From UBA4782 sp034430215 (lineage in GTDB: Bacteria > Chloroflexota > Anaerolineae > Anaerolineales > Anaerolineaceae), in NCBI GenBank assembly GCA_034430215.1, contig DAOUFE010000028.1, positions 1-64,000 of the forward strand: DNA of 64,000 nucleotides. The letters are read 5' to 3'. Positions 15,647 through 24,462 of the stretch are shown here, one piece after another. How positions within the stretch are numbered: position 1 is the stretch's first letter; each line of letters starts with the position of its first letter. The position numbers and the translations under genes are program-made. A model generated the notes under the pieces. That model did not search any database and was not told the origin of the DNA. It saw only the letters and a program-made list of their open reading frames with translations.

Positions 15647-16692
15647 TGTATCTCTTCATTCTCCAGGCAAATAACCTGCGTTGGGTCTATAGATAGTTTT
15701 ATAAAGTCACCTATCTTTAAACACTCTGTATGGTTAAATTGTAATCGTTCACCCTGGATATTTACCGTAATAGTGTACATTTGTCCTTTGAATAATACAT
15801 CTTCAATAACACCTGTCACGAAATTCAATCCCCCCTCACTTGAAGAGATCGCTTTTGACGGAATCATTACTGTCAATTGATCTCCGATCTTCATATTCAG
15901 GGATTGCTCTTGTGATACTGCAATCTCTCCTATCTTAGTGGCTATGCGCAAAGGCGCCAAAGTCAAAATTTTTCCATTTACGAGATTCGTTTGCCCAAGA
16001 AACCTGGCTACCCAGGGTGTCGTTGGGTGTTCGAATACTTCCTCAGGAGTCCCTCGTTGTACAATCACCCCCCCATTTGTTAACATAATTTCTGTCCCAA
16101 TGGCAAATGCTTCTTCCTGATCATGGGTAACATAAATGGCGGGAATGTTAGTTTTATGAAGCAAGCTTCGCAGTTCCTCTAACAACTGTTCTCGAAGTGC
16201 CCGATCCAAAGCTCCCAACGGTTCATCGAACATGATCAATTTCGGCTTTGGTGCAAGCGCCCTGGCAAATGCGATCCGCTGTTGTTCTCCACCAGATAAT
16301 TCTGTAACCCTTCTATAGGCGAAATCTTCGAGATTAACCAACTCTAGAACTTCCCGTACACGTTGCTTTATCTGGTCAGAATCCATTCCCTGCATTTTTA
16401 ACCCAAATGCCACATTCTCATAAACATTTTTATGAGGAAAGAGCGCATAATCCTGGAACATCAATCCGAATCCACGTTTATGTACTGGTACCCGGGTAAA
16501 ATCTTCTCCATCCCAGATTATCTTTCCACTTTCGGGGGTTTCGATTCCAGCAATGATCCGTAGCAGGGTTGACTTACCACTTCCCGATGCACCCAGCAAA
16601 CAAACCGTTTCACCTTCATGCACAGCAAACGAGATCCCTTTGAGCAAAGGTTGTCCTTCAAAAGATTTTGTTATGGATCGTACTTCAAGCAT
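15643..16692 (-). CDS. thiQ: thiamine-type ABC importer ATP-binding protein with TOBE-like C-terminus
   Basis: The 349-residue ATPase has Walker A GASGSGKST, the signature LSGGEQQRIAFARAL, Walker B 'LIMFDEP', D-loop 'LGALD' and the switch histidine in 'VTHDQEEA'. Residues about 240-349 form a regulatory TOBE-like extension, longer than classical ThiQ and more like FbpC/PotA. The frame is open from a GTG at 16704 that overlaps the permease stop. I prefer the ATG at 16692, since GAAGG lies 5 nt before it and the protein then starts MLEVRSITKSF. The TPP riboswitch upstream and the kinase in the operon argue for thiamine as substrate. Confidence 0.85.
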   Translation of the reverse strand: MLEVRSITKSFEGQPLLKGISFAVHEGETVCLLGASGSGKSTLLRIIAGIETPESGKIIWDGEDFTRVPVHKRGFGLMFQDYALFPHKNVYENVAFGLKMQGMDSDQIKQRVREVLELVNLEDFAYRRVTELSGGEQQRIAFARALAPKPKLIMFDEPLGALDRALREQLLEELRSLLHKTNIPAIYVTHDQEEAFAIGTEIMLTNGGVIVQRGTPEEVFEHPTTPWVARFLGQTNLVNGKILTLAPLRIATKIGEIAVSQEQSLNMKIGDQLTVMIPSKAISSSEGGLNFVTGVIEDVLFKGQMYTITVNIQGERLQFNHTECLKIGDFIKLSIDPTQVICLENEEIQ

Positions 16693-16700
16693 GAATGCCT

Positions 16701-18380
16701 TCACTTTCTTAGAAATGCGTTACTATCCAACCATTCCATCAATAAAACCGATAGTGCACACACGATCATGAGAATGGTTGCCATAGCCATCGCTTGCCCA
16801 TAATTGGATGCCCCGGGTTGTGACAGGTAACGAAATATTGCCACTGGTATAGTAGGCATTTCTGGCCGGGCTAAAAAGGACGTTGCGCCAAATTCACCCA
16901 GAGATATAGTAAAACTGAAAATTGCAGATACGGATAGTGCCCTCGCAATGATGGGAATATCTACTTCACGCACCACTTTCAGCGGAGATGCCCCCAAAAC
17001 AGAAGCAGCTTGCTTCAAGTTTACTGGTATGGTTGCAATGATGGGTTTTAATGTTCGCACGACAAAAGGTATTGCCACCAGACTGTGTGCAATGGGCAAT
17101 AAAATAGGAAAAGTCCTGAGATCAATGGGTGGTTTGTTGAATACCAGGATAAAACCCAACCCCAAAGTAACCGCCGATGTACCCATCGGGAGCATAAAGA
17201 CCGCATCCATCCACCGGTTAAACCTGCCAGGTTTATTTAAAGCAAAAGCTGCCAGGCTGCCCAACGTGATCGAAATGATCACTGTAAGGATCCCATAATA
17301 AAGTGAATTACGAATTGCTGTAATGGGTGGCACATAGAAGATCGATTGCCTTTGATTCACGAAAAGCTGCTGATAATATTCAAAGGTGATCCCCGATCGA
17401 ACATCTTCACGCTGACCGCGATTAGCTTCCATGCGGGTGATTGAACGCATTCCCAATGAAATTAACGGCAATACCAGCATGATAACCAGACTGATGCTCA
17501 CAATCCCAATATAGAGCTTCTCTTTCCAGTTTTTTGCTTTACGTAATCCCTCCTCGTTTACTCTTGGTGCAAAGGGAATTTCTTTTCTTCCCGCTTTCGT
17601 GTATAAAACCGTAATACCCAATGTCATGAGAAGTTGGACAAGGGATAGAATTCCTGCCATTGGCAGGTTTAATAGATACATAGCCTGAGTATAAATTTCC
17701 ACTTCCAGGGTGACATTTTGTGGCCCTCCCAATAAAAGAACCACCCCAAAACTGGTGAAATCGAAAAGAAAAACCAGCAATGTCGAAGAAAGAATGACTG
17801 GCAACAAAAGGGGTAATGTTACTTCGAAGAAAGCTTTTCTGGATGATGCCCCAAGAACCCTGGCTGCCTGGCTCAAACGGGTATCCATTTGCGCCCATGC
17901 CGTTCCAACTAATCGGATGATCACGGAAACATTATAGAATACATGAGCTGTCAGAATTGCCCCAAGTGAATTGACAAATGCAATGGGTGGATTCTCCAAT
18001 CCAAATATATTCATTACTAAGATGTTCGCCCATCCGCGAGGTCCCAACAAAGTATTCAAACTTGCAGCTACAACTACAGTTGGCAGAATGAATGGAATGG
18101 TAGATAGAGTTCTGAGCATCTTTTTTCCAGGAAAATCGAATCGTGCGAATATATATGCAGCCGGTAAACCAAGAATTAGTGTCAGAACAGTTGAGAGAAA
18201 CGCCTGATAAAGGGTGAAACCCAGGGTTTCCGCGATCCGTGAAAAATTAAAACCGCCAATACCCTCCGCGACTATCTGATTTCCCACACGCGTGAATATT
18301 GCTGCCAGCGGTTGAAAATAAAATACAAGCAGAAAAGCCACTGGCAGCAACCATAGAAGCCACGCAATACTTTTTTTCAT
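16701..18380 (-). CDS. thiP: thiamine-type ABC importer permease, fused two-domain
   Basis: The 559-residue protein has about 12 membrane helices and two copies of the ABC permease EAA loop. 'QAARVLGASSRKAFFEVTLP' lies in the first half and 'QAASVLGASPLKVVREVDIP' in the second. Fusion of both permease domains is normal for ThiP and FbpB-type importers of inorganic or small organic ligands. The ATG lies 16 bp after the binding-protein stop, with AGAGG in front. The 3' end runs to within 8 bp of the ATPase start. Confidence 0.88.
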   Translation of the reverse strand: MKKSIAWLLWLLPVAFLLVFYFQPLAAIFTRVGNQIVAEGIGGFNFSRIAETLGFTLYQAFLSTVLTLILGLPAAYIFARFDFPGKKMLRTLSTIPFILPTVVVAASLNTLLGPRGWANILVMNIFGLENPPIAFVNSLGAILTAHVFYNVSVIIRLVGTAWAQMDTRLSQAARVLGASSRKAFFEVTLPLLLPVILSSTLLVFLFDFTSFGVVLLLGGPQNVTLEVEIYTQAMYLLNLPMAGILSLVQLLMTLGITVLYTKAGRKEIPFAPRVNEEGLRKAKNWKEKLYIGIVSISLVIMLVLPLISLGMRSITRMEANRGQREDVRSGITFEYYQQLFVNQRQSIFYVPPITAIRNSLYYGILTVIISITLGSLAAFALNKPGRFNRWMDAVFMLPMGTSAVTLGLGFILVFNKPPIDLRTFPILLPIAHSLVAIPFVVRTLKPIIATIPVNLKQAASVLGASPLKVVREVDIPIIARALSVSAIFSFTISLGEFGATSFLARPEMPTIPVAIFRYLSQPGASNYGQAMAMATILMIVCALSVLLMEWLDSNAFLRK

Positions 18381-18396
18381 CCTGCCTCTTTGCCCA

Positions 18397-19458
18397 CTAT
18401 CTCAATACAGTCTCATCCCAGATTTGAAGCCAGGTATCCCTGTTTTCCATTACCAAAACTGGATCAAGGATTGCTGGACTTTCAGGGATCTGGGTGTATT
18501 TTATAAATTCTTCAGGCAAGGTCGCATTTTTATTGACTGGATAGACAAACATCTGTAAGGGCATATCCTCTTGAAAAGTTTGGCTGAGCATAAAATCAAT
18601 AAACTTCTCAGCCATATCCCCGTGTTGGGATCCTTTCAATATTCCAGCGAACTCGATCTGGCGATAACACATATTCTTCCCTGTCAGAGATGCAGTAGGT
18701 GCATCATCCAGTGGCTCCGATGCATAGATGACTTCTGCTGGTGGGCTGGATGCATAGGATACCACCATAGGTTGGCTGCCCTTTCCAGACGAACCACTGA
18801 AGTTGGTATAGTAGGCGGTTTCCCAGTCATTCACAATGACCACACCATTTTGCTTGAGTTGTAGCCAATAATCAAGGTAACCCTCCTGTCCAAATTCGGC
18901 AATGGTTGCCAGTAAAAAAGCCATGCCTGGAGATGAGGTAGTTGGATTTTCTACTACTAATAACCCGCCATATTCTGGCTTAGTCAAATCTTGAAGGGTT
19001 TGGGGTAATGTCAGATTCTTCTCTTGGAAATAGGCCTTATCATAATTGATGCATACATCCCCATAATCTACAGGCAAAGCCCGATTTTGTGGATCAAGTT
19101 GGAATTCTTGGGGAATCTCTGCAAGCGCAGGAGAGGCATATTCCTCAAAAAGATCCTCATCCAGAGCTCGTGAGAGAAATGCATTATCCACCCCATAAAG
19201 CACATCTGCCATAGGCGCTTCTTTGGATAGGATCGCACGATTGATCAACTGCCCCGTGTCTCCACCTTTTAAGAAGGATACCTTCACATTGTTTTCGTTC
19301 TCAAATGCAGCGATTACATTTTCGCTAACAGAAAATGAATCATGCGTCATTACGGTAAGCGTTTCCTGATTTTGATCTTCTGATTGAACAACAGGTTTGC
19401 ATCCTGTTAGAAACAACATGAGGCAAACCAACCCAAAAGCCACTTTCCTAACTTTCAT
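18397..19458 (-). CDS. thiB: thiamine-type ABC importer substrate-binding lipoprotein
   Basis: The 353-residue protein begins MKVRKVAFG, a hydrophobic run and the lipobox FLTGC, so it is a lipoprotein. The mature part opens 'LTVMTHDSFSVSENVIAAFE' and contains 'ADVLYGVDNAFLSRAL', 'YGDVCINYDK' and 'NPTTSSPGMAFLLA', typical of ThiB-type (type 2, extracellular) binding proteins. It should capture thiamine or its phosphates outside the membrane. The ORF extends upstream to 19527, but AAGGAG 6 nt before 19458 and the signal peptide set the start. That start overlaps the kinase stop by 11 bp. Confidence 0.88.
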   Translation of the reverse strand: MKVRKVAFGLVCLMLFLTGCKPVVQSEDQNQETLTVMTHDSFSVSENVIAAFENENNVKVSFLKGGDTGQLINRAILSKEAPMADVLYGVDNAFLSRALDEDLFEEYASPALAEIPQEFQLDPQNRALPVDYGDVCINYDKAYFQEKNLTLPQTLQDLTKPEYGGLLVVENPTTSSPGMAFLLATIAEFGQEGYLDYWLQLKQNGVVIVNDWETAYYTNFSGSSGKGSQPMVVSYASSPPAEVIYASEPLDDAPTASLTGKNMCYRQIEFAGILKGSQHGDMAEKFIDFMLSQTFQEDMPLQMFVYPVNKNATLPEEFIKYTQIPESPAILDPVLVMENRDTWLQIWDETVLR

Positions 19459-20116
19459 TTTCTTCTCCTTTACCTGCGCGGGTGTGGATACAAAGTAACG
19501 CACCCGAAATGATCGAAACCTTTGCAATATCCGTTAACATGACATTACTGATACCCCTTGATTCACCCATCACAATGGTTTCACTTCTCAATGGGAATCC
19601 CAAGTTCTCGGTCACAATACCAACCACTTGATCACTCAATGGGATCAAAGAAACAATATCTCCTGCTGCACCGTTGATGACAAGTTTTCCCATCACAAGT
19701 TGCATTTCAACCGTCCCATCATCCATGCTGATGACCAGATTCTCATTTCGATATCGTTGTAGAAGCATTACATTAGCTAACAGATGGTCAACCCGCCCAC
19801 CTAACCCACCAACGATGATGATCTTCTGTGGTTGTAAAGCAATAGCATATTGAATAGCAATTTCCAGGTCAGTTGCATCTTTTGCTGTGGGATATTGATG
19901 GATCTTTTTTCCTGCTTTCGTAACAAGTTCAATGATTTCCGGAGAGGTTGAATCCAGATCACCGATTAAAACATCGGGAAGCATACCCATTTTTTGTACA
20001 TATTGCGACCCGCCATCTGCAGCGATGATGAAATCACCTACTCTAATTAAGCCTCGAGCGCGCTTCAGATCAGTGATCACACCGTTGGCGAAAATGAAAA
20101 CATTTTGAACTTGCAT
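19448..20116 (-). CDS. thiN: thiamine pyrophosphokinase
   Basis: The 222-residue enzyme transfers pyrophosphate from ATP to thiamine, giving TPP. The motifs are 'DFIIAADGGSQYV', 'PDVLIGDLDS', 'KDATDLEIAIQYA' and 'GGLGGRVDHLLAN', all diagnostic of the ThiN/TPK family. It is the first gene of the importer operon, so incoming thiamine is trapped as TPP. The ATG at 20116 follows directly on the T-tract of a terminator hairpin, and the only good ribosome site (GGAGG) lies in the 3' arm of that hairpin, 9 nt away. Folding should therefore block both transcription and translation. Confidence 0.92.
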   Translation of the reverse strand: MQVQNVFIFANGVITDLKRARGLIRVGDFIIAADGGSQYVQKMGMLPDVLIGDLDSTSPEIIELVTKAGKKIHQYPTAKDATDLEIAIQYAIALQPQKIIIVGGLGGRVDHLLANVMLLQRYRNENLVISMDDGTVEMQLVMGKLVINGAAGDIVSLIPLSDQVVGIVTENLGFPLRSETIVMGESRGISNVMLTDIAKVSIISGALLCIHTRAGKGEENES

Positions 20117-20145
20117 AAAAAACACCCTCCGCCAGGGAGGGTGTT
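20117..20145 (-). terminator. riboswitch expression platform: terminator that also hides the ribosome site
   Basis: On the minus strand AACACCCTCC (20145-20136), loop CTGGC and GGAGGGTGTT (20130-20121) form a 10-bp stem followed by TTTT, then ATG. The GGAGG of the 3' arm is the apparent Shine-Dalgarno of the kinase gene. Confidence 0.85.
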
Positions 20146-20154
20146 GACTCTTCT

Positions 20155-20245
20155 ATAGTTTCCCTCCGCCGGCATTATCCGGATCAGGTTATTAGGGTCG
20201 AGGACTTTCGTCCTCCTCTCAGCCACTTTGGGCTCCCCGGGTATA
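20155..20245 (-). promoter_or_regulatory. TPP (THI-box) riboswitch
   Basis: Read on the minus strand the region contains the conserved THI-box pieces in order: GGGGAGCCC, 'GGCTGAGA', a variable P3a-like stem (GGAGGAC GAAA GTCCTC), 'ACCTGATCCGGATAATGCCG' and GGAGGGAAA. These form the pyrimidine- and pyrophosphate-sensing arms that bind thiamine pyrophosphate. The terminator stem begins about 20 nt downstream. TPP binding should favour the terminator and switch off the kinase and importer. Confidence 0.95.
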
Positions 20246-20303
20246 TATTTTCTTTACAGGTATTATAGCACTTTATAAAGATTATTCGACTGTCTGATCT
20301 GTA

Positions 20304-21146
20304 TCAATCTTTTTCTGCAATTTGTGAACTCTTTCCCTTTCCCAATTCTTGAGACCTTTGATAGGCAGCCCATACCGCTCGCGAAATTGCAGTACGAAAT
20401 CCTGCTTTTTCCAGGTAATACAACGCTTCCGCGGAGGTTCCACCCGGAGAGGTAACTTCATTGCGCAGTTGTGCAGGGTGACCGCTCTTTTCAGCGTAAT
20501 AATCCACAGAACCTTTTACAGTCTGCGTCACAAGCTTCTCAGCTATTCGTCGGGGGAATCCAAGATGGACACCCGCATCGATCATGGCTTCCATGAAAAG
20601 GAAAACATAAGCTGGTCCGGTTCCAGAAAGTGCGGTTGCCATATCAAGATAGCTTTCTTCTTCAACGAATACTTCTTCGCCAAACGATCTTAAGATCTCC
20701 TGTGCCAGCACTTTATGGGTATTAGTACATTCATTAGATAATGTCCAGACAGTGATTCCCTCTCCGATCTGTGCAGGTGTATTTGGCATCGCTCGAACAA
20801 CAGCTTGGTGATTTAACCCTTTTTGGATTATTGCAATCGAGGTGCCTGCTACAATGGATATTACCAACGCATCTTTTCGGATCTTTTCCTGCAGCCCTTT
20901 AAGTACAGCAGCTAACCTTTGAGGTTTAACTGCCAGGATCACAAAATCAGCTTCTTCCACTGCCTTTGCATTGTCTGTATTACCAACAATCCCATATTTA
21001 ACATGGAGTTGCTGAACTCTTTCGAGGTGAGGTCCAGAAGCGATGATCGATTCGGGAGATACCACCTGATTTCGCAGCAGACCAGCAATGAATGCTTCTG
21101 CCATCACTCCAGGTCCAATAATGCTTACTGTTTTTTTCTCATTCAT
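20304..21146 (-). CDS. proC: pyrroline-5-carboxylate reductase
   Basis: The 280-residue enzyme reduces 1-pyrroline-5-carboxylate to proline with NAD(P)H. The nucleotide fold starts 'VSIIGPGVMAEAFIAGLL', 'ILAVKPQRL' follows, and the family signature is present at the C-terminal part (ALSGTGPAYVFLFMEA, then 'EVTSPGGTSAEALYYLEKAG'). The ORF is open from 21227. The ATG at 21146 is preferred, with AGGAAG 6 nt upstream, and it overlaps the stop of the preceding methyltransferase gene by 8 bp. It is therefore likely co-transcribed with that gene. Confidence 0.93.
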   Translation of the reverse strand: MNEKKTVSIIGPGVMAEAFIAGLLRNQVVSPESIIASGPHLERVQQLHVKYGIVGNTDNAKAVEEADFVILAVKPQRLAAVLKGLQEKIRKDALVISIVAGTSIAIIQKGLNHQAVVRAMPNTPAQIGEGITVWTLSNECTNTHKVLAQEILRSFGEEVFVEEESYLDMATALSGTGPAYVFLFMEAMIDAGVHLGFPRRIAEKLVTQTVKGSVDYYAEKSGHPAQLRNEVTSPGGTSAEALYYLEKAGFRTAISRAVWAAYQRSQELGKGKSSQIAEKD

Positions 21147-22068
21147 GACGCACTTCCTGAAAATTTTGATCTTTTGACCAGCGCGCAAAAATGGCAGTCG
21201 ATAACACCCGACCCGCACTGTTATCAATGTTTAATATTTCTCCAGCCTGTACTTCACCATCGTATTTTTTCATTACTTCTGACAATGCATTGAACAAAGT
21301 GAGATACGAGGCTTTTACTGCATAGGCTGTCAACATAATGAATACCGGGTTTTCGTTTAAAACAGCCTGGCATATTCGTAGCAATTCTGGAATGAGTTTG
21401 TAGAACTCCCATACTTCACCTTTTGGCCCTCTTCCAAATTTGGGTGGGTCCAAGATAATGCCATCATATCGAGAATTTCGACGTACTTCTCGCTGTACAA
21501 ATTTCATTGCGTCATCAACAATCCACCTGATAGCTGTTTCAGGCAGGTGTGTGCTTTGGGCATTTTCTTTTGCCATCATCACCACTTTATGTGAAGCATC
21601 TACATGGGTAACGTGTGCGCCTGAAGCTGCTGCTGCCAGGGTTGCAATACCGGTATACCCAAAAAGATTTAATACTTTTATAGGTCTCCGTGTCTGGTAA
21701 ATCTTCTTTCCAATCCAGTCCCATTGTGGTGCTTGTTCAGGAAATACACCCACATGACGTGATGGTGTGGTTTGCACCCAAAAATGTAAAGATTTATATC
21801 CTAATTCCCACTTTTCAGGTAGTTTATGACGGTATTCCCAATGTCCACCATTTTCCTCAGGAGAGGATTTAAATACCGCATCTGCATTTTGCCAGTTCTT
21901 TAATGAAAGTGCCGGCTGCCAGATGGCTTCTGCTTCTGGACGATCCAGAATAACATTTCCAAACCGCTCCAACTTGCGTCCATTTCCACTATCCAACAAG
22001 GCGTAATCACTCCAACCCTGGGTAGAGAAAAACGTAGGTTGTGGTATTTTTGATTCCTGATCCTTCAT
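21139..22068 (-). CDS. RlmI-like class I rRNA methyltransferase (COG1092 type)
   Basis: The 309-residue protein opens 'WSDYALLDSGNGRKLERFG', continues to the SAM motif 'VLNLFGYTGIATLAAAASGA', and has the catalytic-loop 'DGIILDPPKFGRGPKGE'. This is the RlmI-like 23S rRNA cytosine methyltransferase group. The N-terminal PUA domain of true RlmI is missing, so target specificity may differ. The ATG at 22068 has a GGA element about 8 nt upstream, and a second ATG at 22080 is the alternative. TATACT upstream on the minus strand may be the -10. It is followed by proC with an 8-bp overlap. Confidence 0.78.
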   Translation of the reverse strand: MKDQESKIPQPTFFSTQGWSDYALLDSGNGRKLERFGNVILDRPEAEAIWQPALSLKNWQNADAVFKSSPEENGGHWEYRHKLPEKWELGYKSLHFWVQTTPSRHVGVFPEQAPQWDWIGKKIYQTRRPIKVLNLFGYTGIATLAAAASGAHVTHVDASHKVVMMAKENAQSTHLPETAIRWIVDDAMKFVQREVRRNSRYDGIILDPPKFGRGPKGEVWEFYKLIPELLRICQAVLNENPVFIMLTAYAVKASYLTLFNALSEVMKKYDGEVQAGEILNIDNSAGRVLSTAIFARWSKDQNFQEVRHE

Positions 22069-22190
22069 AGAACATTCCAATCAAAACGAGTATACCAGTT
22101 TAATGCTATTCACTGAGAAAATCTTGATAGAAGGTTATTCTTCTCGTTTCTGATTATAATGAACAAAACTATATTTCGAGGAAATCAATA

Positions 22191-23339
22191 ATGAGTTCGT
22201 TCGACAAAATCCTGAATAGACGTTCAAGTGAAAGTGCTAAATGGAATTGTTTTGATGAGGATGTACTCCCCATGTGGGTTGCGGATATGGACTTTCAAGC
22301 TCCTCCTGCAGTAATAGAAGCCTTACAAAAACGTATTGATCATGGCATTTTTGGTTATCCTATTGAAATGCTCGAATTAAAGAACACTATCATCGAGCGT
22401 ATGGATACACTTTACAATTGGAAAATCTCTCCAGAAGATCTGGTTTTCACCTCAGGTGTTGTTTCAGGCTTCAATCTAGCCTGCCAAGCGCTCTATCGTC
22501 CTGACGGAAATATCTTGATCCAACCTCCCGTTTACCCCCCATTCCTGCATGCTGCACATAATGCTGGAATGGATAGAATCGATGCAGAACTGACCCGAAA
22601 CCCTGATGGTTCATACCAAATTGACATGGTCGCGTTCGAAAAAAGCTTTCGACCTAACACAGTTATGTTCTTACTGTGCAATCCCCATAACCCGGTGGGG
22701 CGAGTTTTCACCAGGAGCGAACTAGAACAGATGGCACAGATCTGCCTTTCAAAAGGGGTTGTGATCTGCTCCGATGAGATTCACTGTGATTTCATTTTCT
22801 CTGGGCATCAGCATATTCCCATCGCCTCGCTTTCACCAGAGATTGCGCAAAACACCATTACTTTGATGGCTCCCAGCAAAACGTACAATATCGCAGGGTT
22901 GGATTTTGCTTTTGCGATTATTCCAAATGCCAAATTAAAAGAAAAATTTATCCATGCATTTCGAGGGATCACTGGCAGCACCAACTTGTTTGGTCAAATA
23001 GCAGCCTTGGCAGCCTTCCAACATGGCGATGAATGGTTGAAGGAATGCATTGCTTATCTTGAAGCCAACCGTGATTTTCTGGTGAAATGGATCAGAACAG
23101 AGCTTCCCATGCTGGGTGTGACGGTTCCGGAATCCACTTTTCTGGCATGGATCGACTGCCGCAATCTTTCTTTGAAAGAAAGGCCTGCAGAATTCTTCCT
23201 GCAGAAAGCGAGAATTGCTCTTAACGCAGGAGAAGAATTTGGTAAAGGTGGAGATGGTTTTGTACGTCTGAATTACGGCTGTCCGAGATCCATTCTTGAA
23301 GAGGGGCTGCATCGCATCGAGAAAGCAATTAAAAGATAA
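22191..23339 (+). CDS. patB: MalY/PatB-type PLP-dependent C-S beta-lyase
   Basis: The 382-residue aminotransferase-fold enzyme has 'LPMWVADMDFQAPPAVIEAL', 'CNPHNPVGRVFT', 'DEIHCDFIF' and the PLP lysine in 'APSKTYNIAGL'. This combination is specific for MalY/PatB cystathionine beta-lyases, which cleave cystathionine or other S-conjugates to thiol, pyruvate and ammonia. The upstream gap holds a TATAAT at 22155-22160, and GAGG lies 9 nt before the ATG. It is divergent from the methyltransferase/proC pair. Confidence 0.9.
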   Translation: MSSFDKILNRRSSESAKWNCFDEDVLPMWVADMDFQAPPAVIEALQKRIDHGIFGYPIEMLELKNTIIERMDTLYNWKISPEDLVFTSGVVSGFNLACQALYRPDGNILIQPPVYPPFLHAAHNAGMDRIDAELTRNPDGSYQIDMVAFEKSFRPNTVMFLLCNPHNPVGRVFTRSELEQMAQICLSKGVVICSDEIHCDFIFSGHQHIPIASLSPEIAQNTITLMAPSKTYNIAGLDFAFAIIPNAKLKEKFIHAFRGITGSTNLFGQIAALAAFQHGDEWLKECIAYLEANRDFLVKWIRTELPMLGVTVPESTFLAWIDCRNLSLKERPAEFFLQKARIALNAGEEFGKGGDGFVRLNYGCPRSILEEGLHRIEKAIKR

Positions 23340-23351
23340 TTAGGTTAAAAA

Positions 23352-24011
23352 ATGAAGCAATCAATCAATAATCCAAAACCAGGCAATAGTCAAAAGGGAT
23401 TGCCTCTGGTATTGGGTATTCCAATAATTCTTCTCATTATATTCATATTGGGAGGTGTTCTACTCACCGCTGCAGGTGGAATCCTCATCATTGCTGACCC
23501 GCTGAGAACATCCGATGCAGTGGTAGTTTTAAGTGGTGGCGGCGATATGTCACGCATGGAAGAAGGTGCCAGGATATTCCTCGAGAAAGACGCCCAATGG
23601 CTCATCCTGACGGAAACAACACCCAGAGAAGGAGAGAAAGTTTCCGACACAACAATACTCTTTAAAGACACCGCCAGAAATCTGGGCGTACCAGATACTG
23701 CTATCCTGGTTACCGATCAGGCAGCATTCAGCACTCTTGAAGAAGCACAACAGACTTTAAAGCTTGCAAACCGTAATTCGTTTAAATCATTGATTATTGT
23801 GACTGATCCCTTTCATACATTTCGCACTCGATTGATCTTCCATTCGGTTTTCCGGGATTCAGGGATTGATATTTACGTCAGACCAGTAAGAAATCATTGG
23901 TATCGTTCGACAAACTGGTGGATGACTGCAGACGGCAGACAGGCAACCGTAAGTGAATATTTAAAGATTCTTGCCTATCTATTTGGGTTTAAAAGCGGTT
24001 TAGTAGAGTAA
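23352..24011 (+). CDS. DUF218 / YdcF-ElyC-SanA family membrane protein
   Basis: The 219-residue protein has a cytoplasmic Lys/Gln-rich start, one hydrophobic helix (about 20-45) and an extracytoplasmic DUF218 domain. Within it are 'DAVVVLSGGGDMSRMEEGAR' and 'IIVTDPFHTFRTRLIF'. Relatives ElyC and SanA affect cell-envelope integrity, but the biochemical function is unsettled. It begins 12 bp after patB, so co-transcription is likely. A bidirectional terminator follows. Confidence 0.82.
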   Translation: MKQSINNPKPGNSQKGLPLVLGIPIILLIIFILGGVLLTAAGGILIIADPLRTSDAVVVLSGGGDMSRMEEGARIFLEKDAQWLILTETTPREGEKVSDTTILFKDTARNLGVPDTAILVTDQAAFSTLEEAQQTLKLANRNSFKSLIIVTDPFHTFRTRLIFHSVFRDSGIDIYVRPVRNHWYRSTNWWMTADGRQATVSEYLKILAYLFGFKSGLVE

Positions 24012-24033
24012 ATTCTTTGGCTTAAAAAAGGAA

Positions 24034-24054
24034 GAGCCGCAAATAATGCGGCTC
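24034..24054 (-). terminator. bidirectional terminator between DUF218 and csp genes
   Basis: GAGCCGCA, loop AATAA, TGCGGCTC. On the minus strand the stem is followed by TTCCTTTTTT, which suits termination of the cold-shock gene. On the plus strand it has no T-tract. Confidence 0.75.
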
Positions 24055-24075
24055 CATCTATTGATATTTCGCTAC

Positions 24076-24291
24076 TTAAGCAACTGGTGTTACTTCAGCA
24101 GCCTGCAGACCTTTCGGTCCGTCCTCTATTGAGAATTGCACCTGCTGACCTTCACGCAGTCTTTTGTAACCTTCCATGTTGATTGCGGAAAAGTGAACAA
24201 AAATATCTGCACCGCCATCCTCACGACCGATAAAACCATAGCCTTTGGTGGCATTAAACCATTTAACGGTACCCGTTAATCTTTCTGACAT
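24076..24291 (-). CDS. cold-shock domain protein
   Basis: The 71-residue protein is a single cold-shock domain with 'GTVKWFNATKGYGFI' (RNP1 KGYGFI) and 'DIFVHFSAI' (RNP2). It ends 'GPKGLQAAEVTP', typical of CspA-like RNA chaperones. The frame is open from a TTG at 24306. The ATG at 24291 is preferred because GGAGAAAGG lies just upstream, and family members start at this point. The upstream 170 bp may form a long cold-responsive leader, which I could not resolve. Confidence 0.93.
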   Translation of the reverse strand: MSERLTGTVKWFNATKGYGFIGREDGGADIFVHFSAINMEGYKRLREGQQVQFSIEDGPKGLQAAEVTPVA

Positions 24292-24462
24292 ACTGCCTTT
24301 CTCCAAAAATATTTTTGTTTATAGATGGCTCATTACTTGCATACTGATAAAGTAAATCGCAATCTATTTGACCGGCCAATAGGGTAACACTTCCTGACCT
24401 CAATGTCAAATAGGTTGATCATACAACCAGGAAGAATTACATATAGTTTATAGGAGTTAAGT

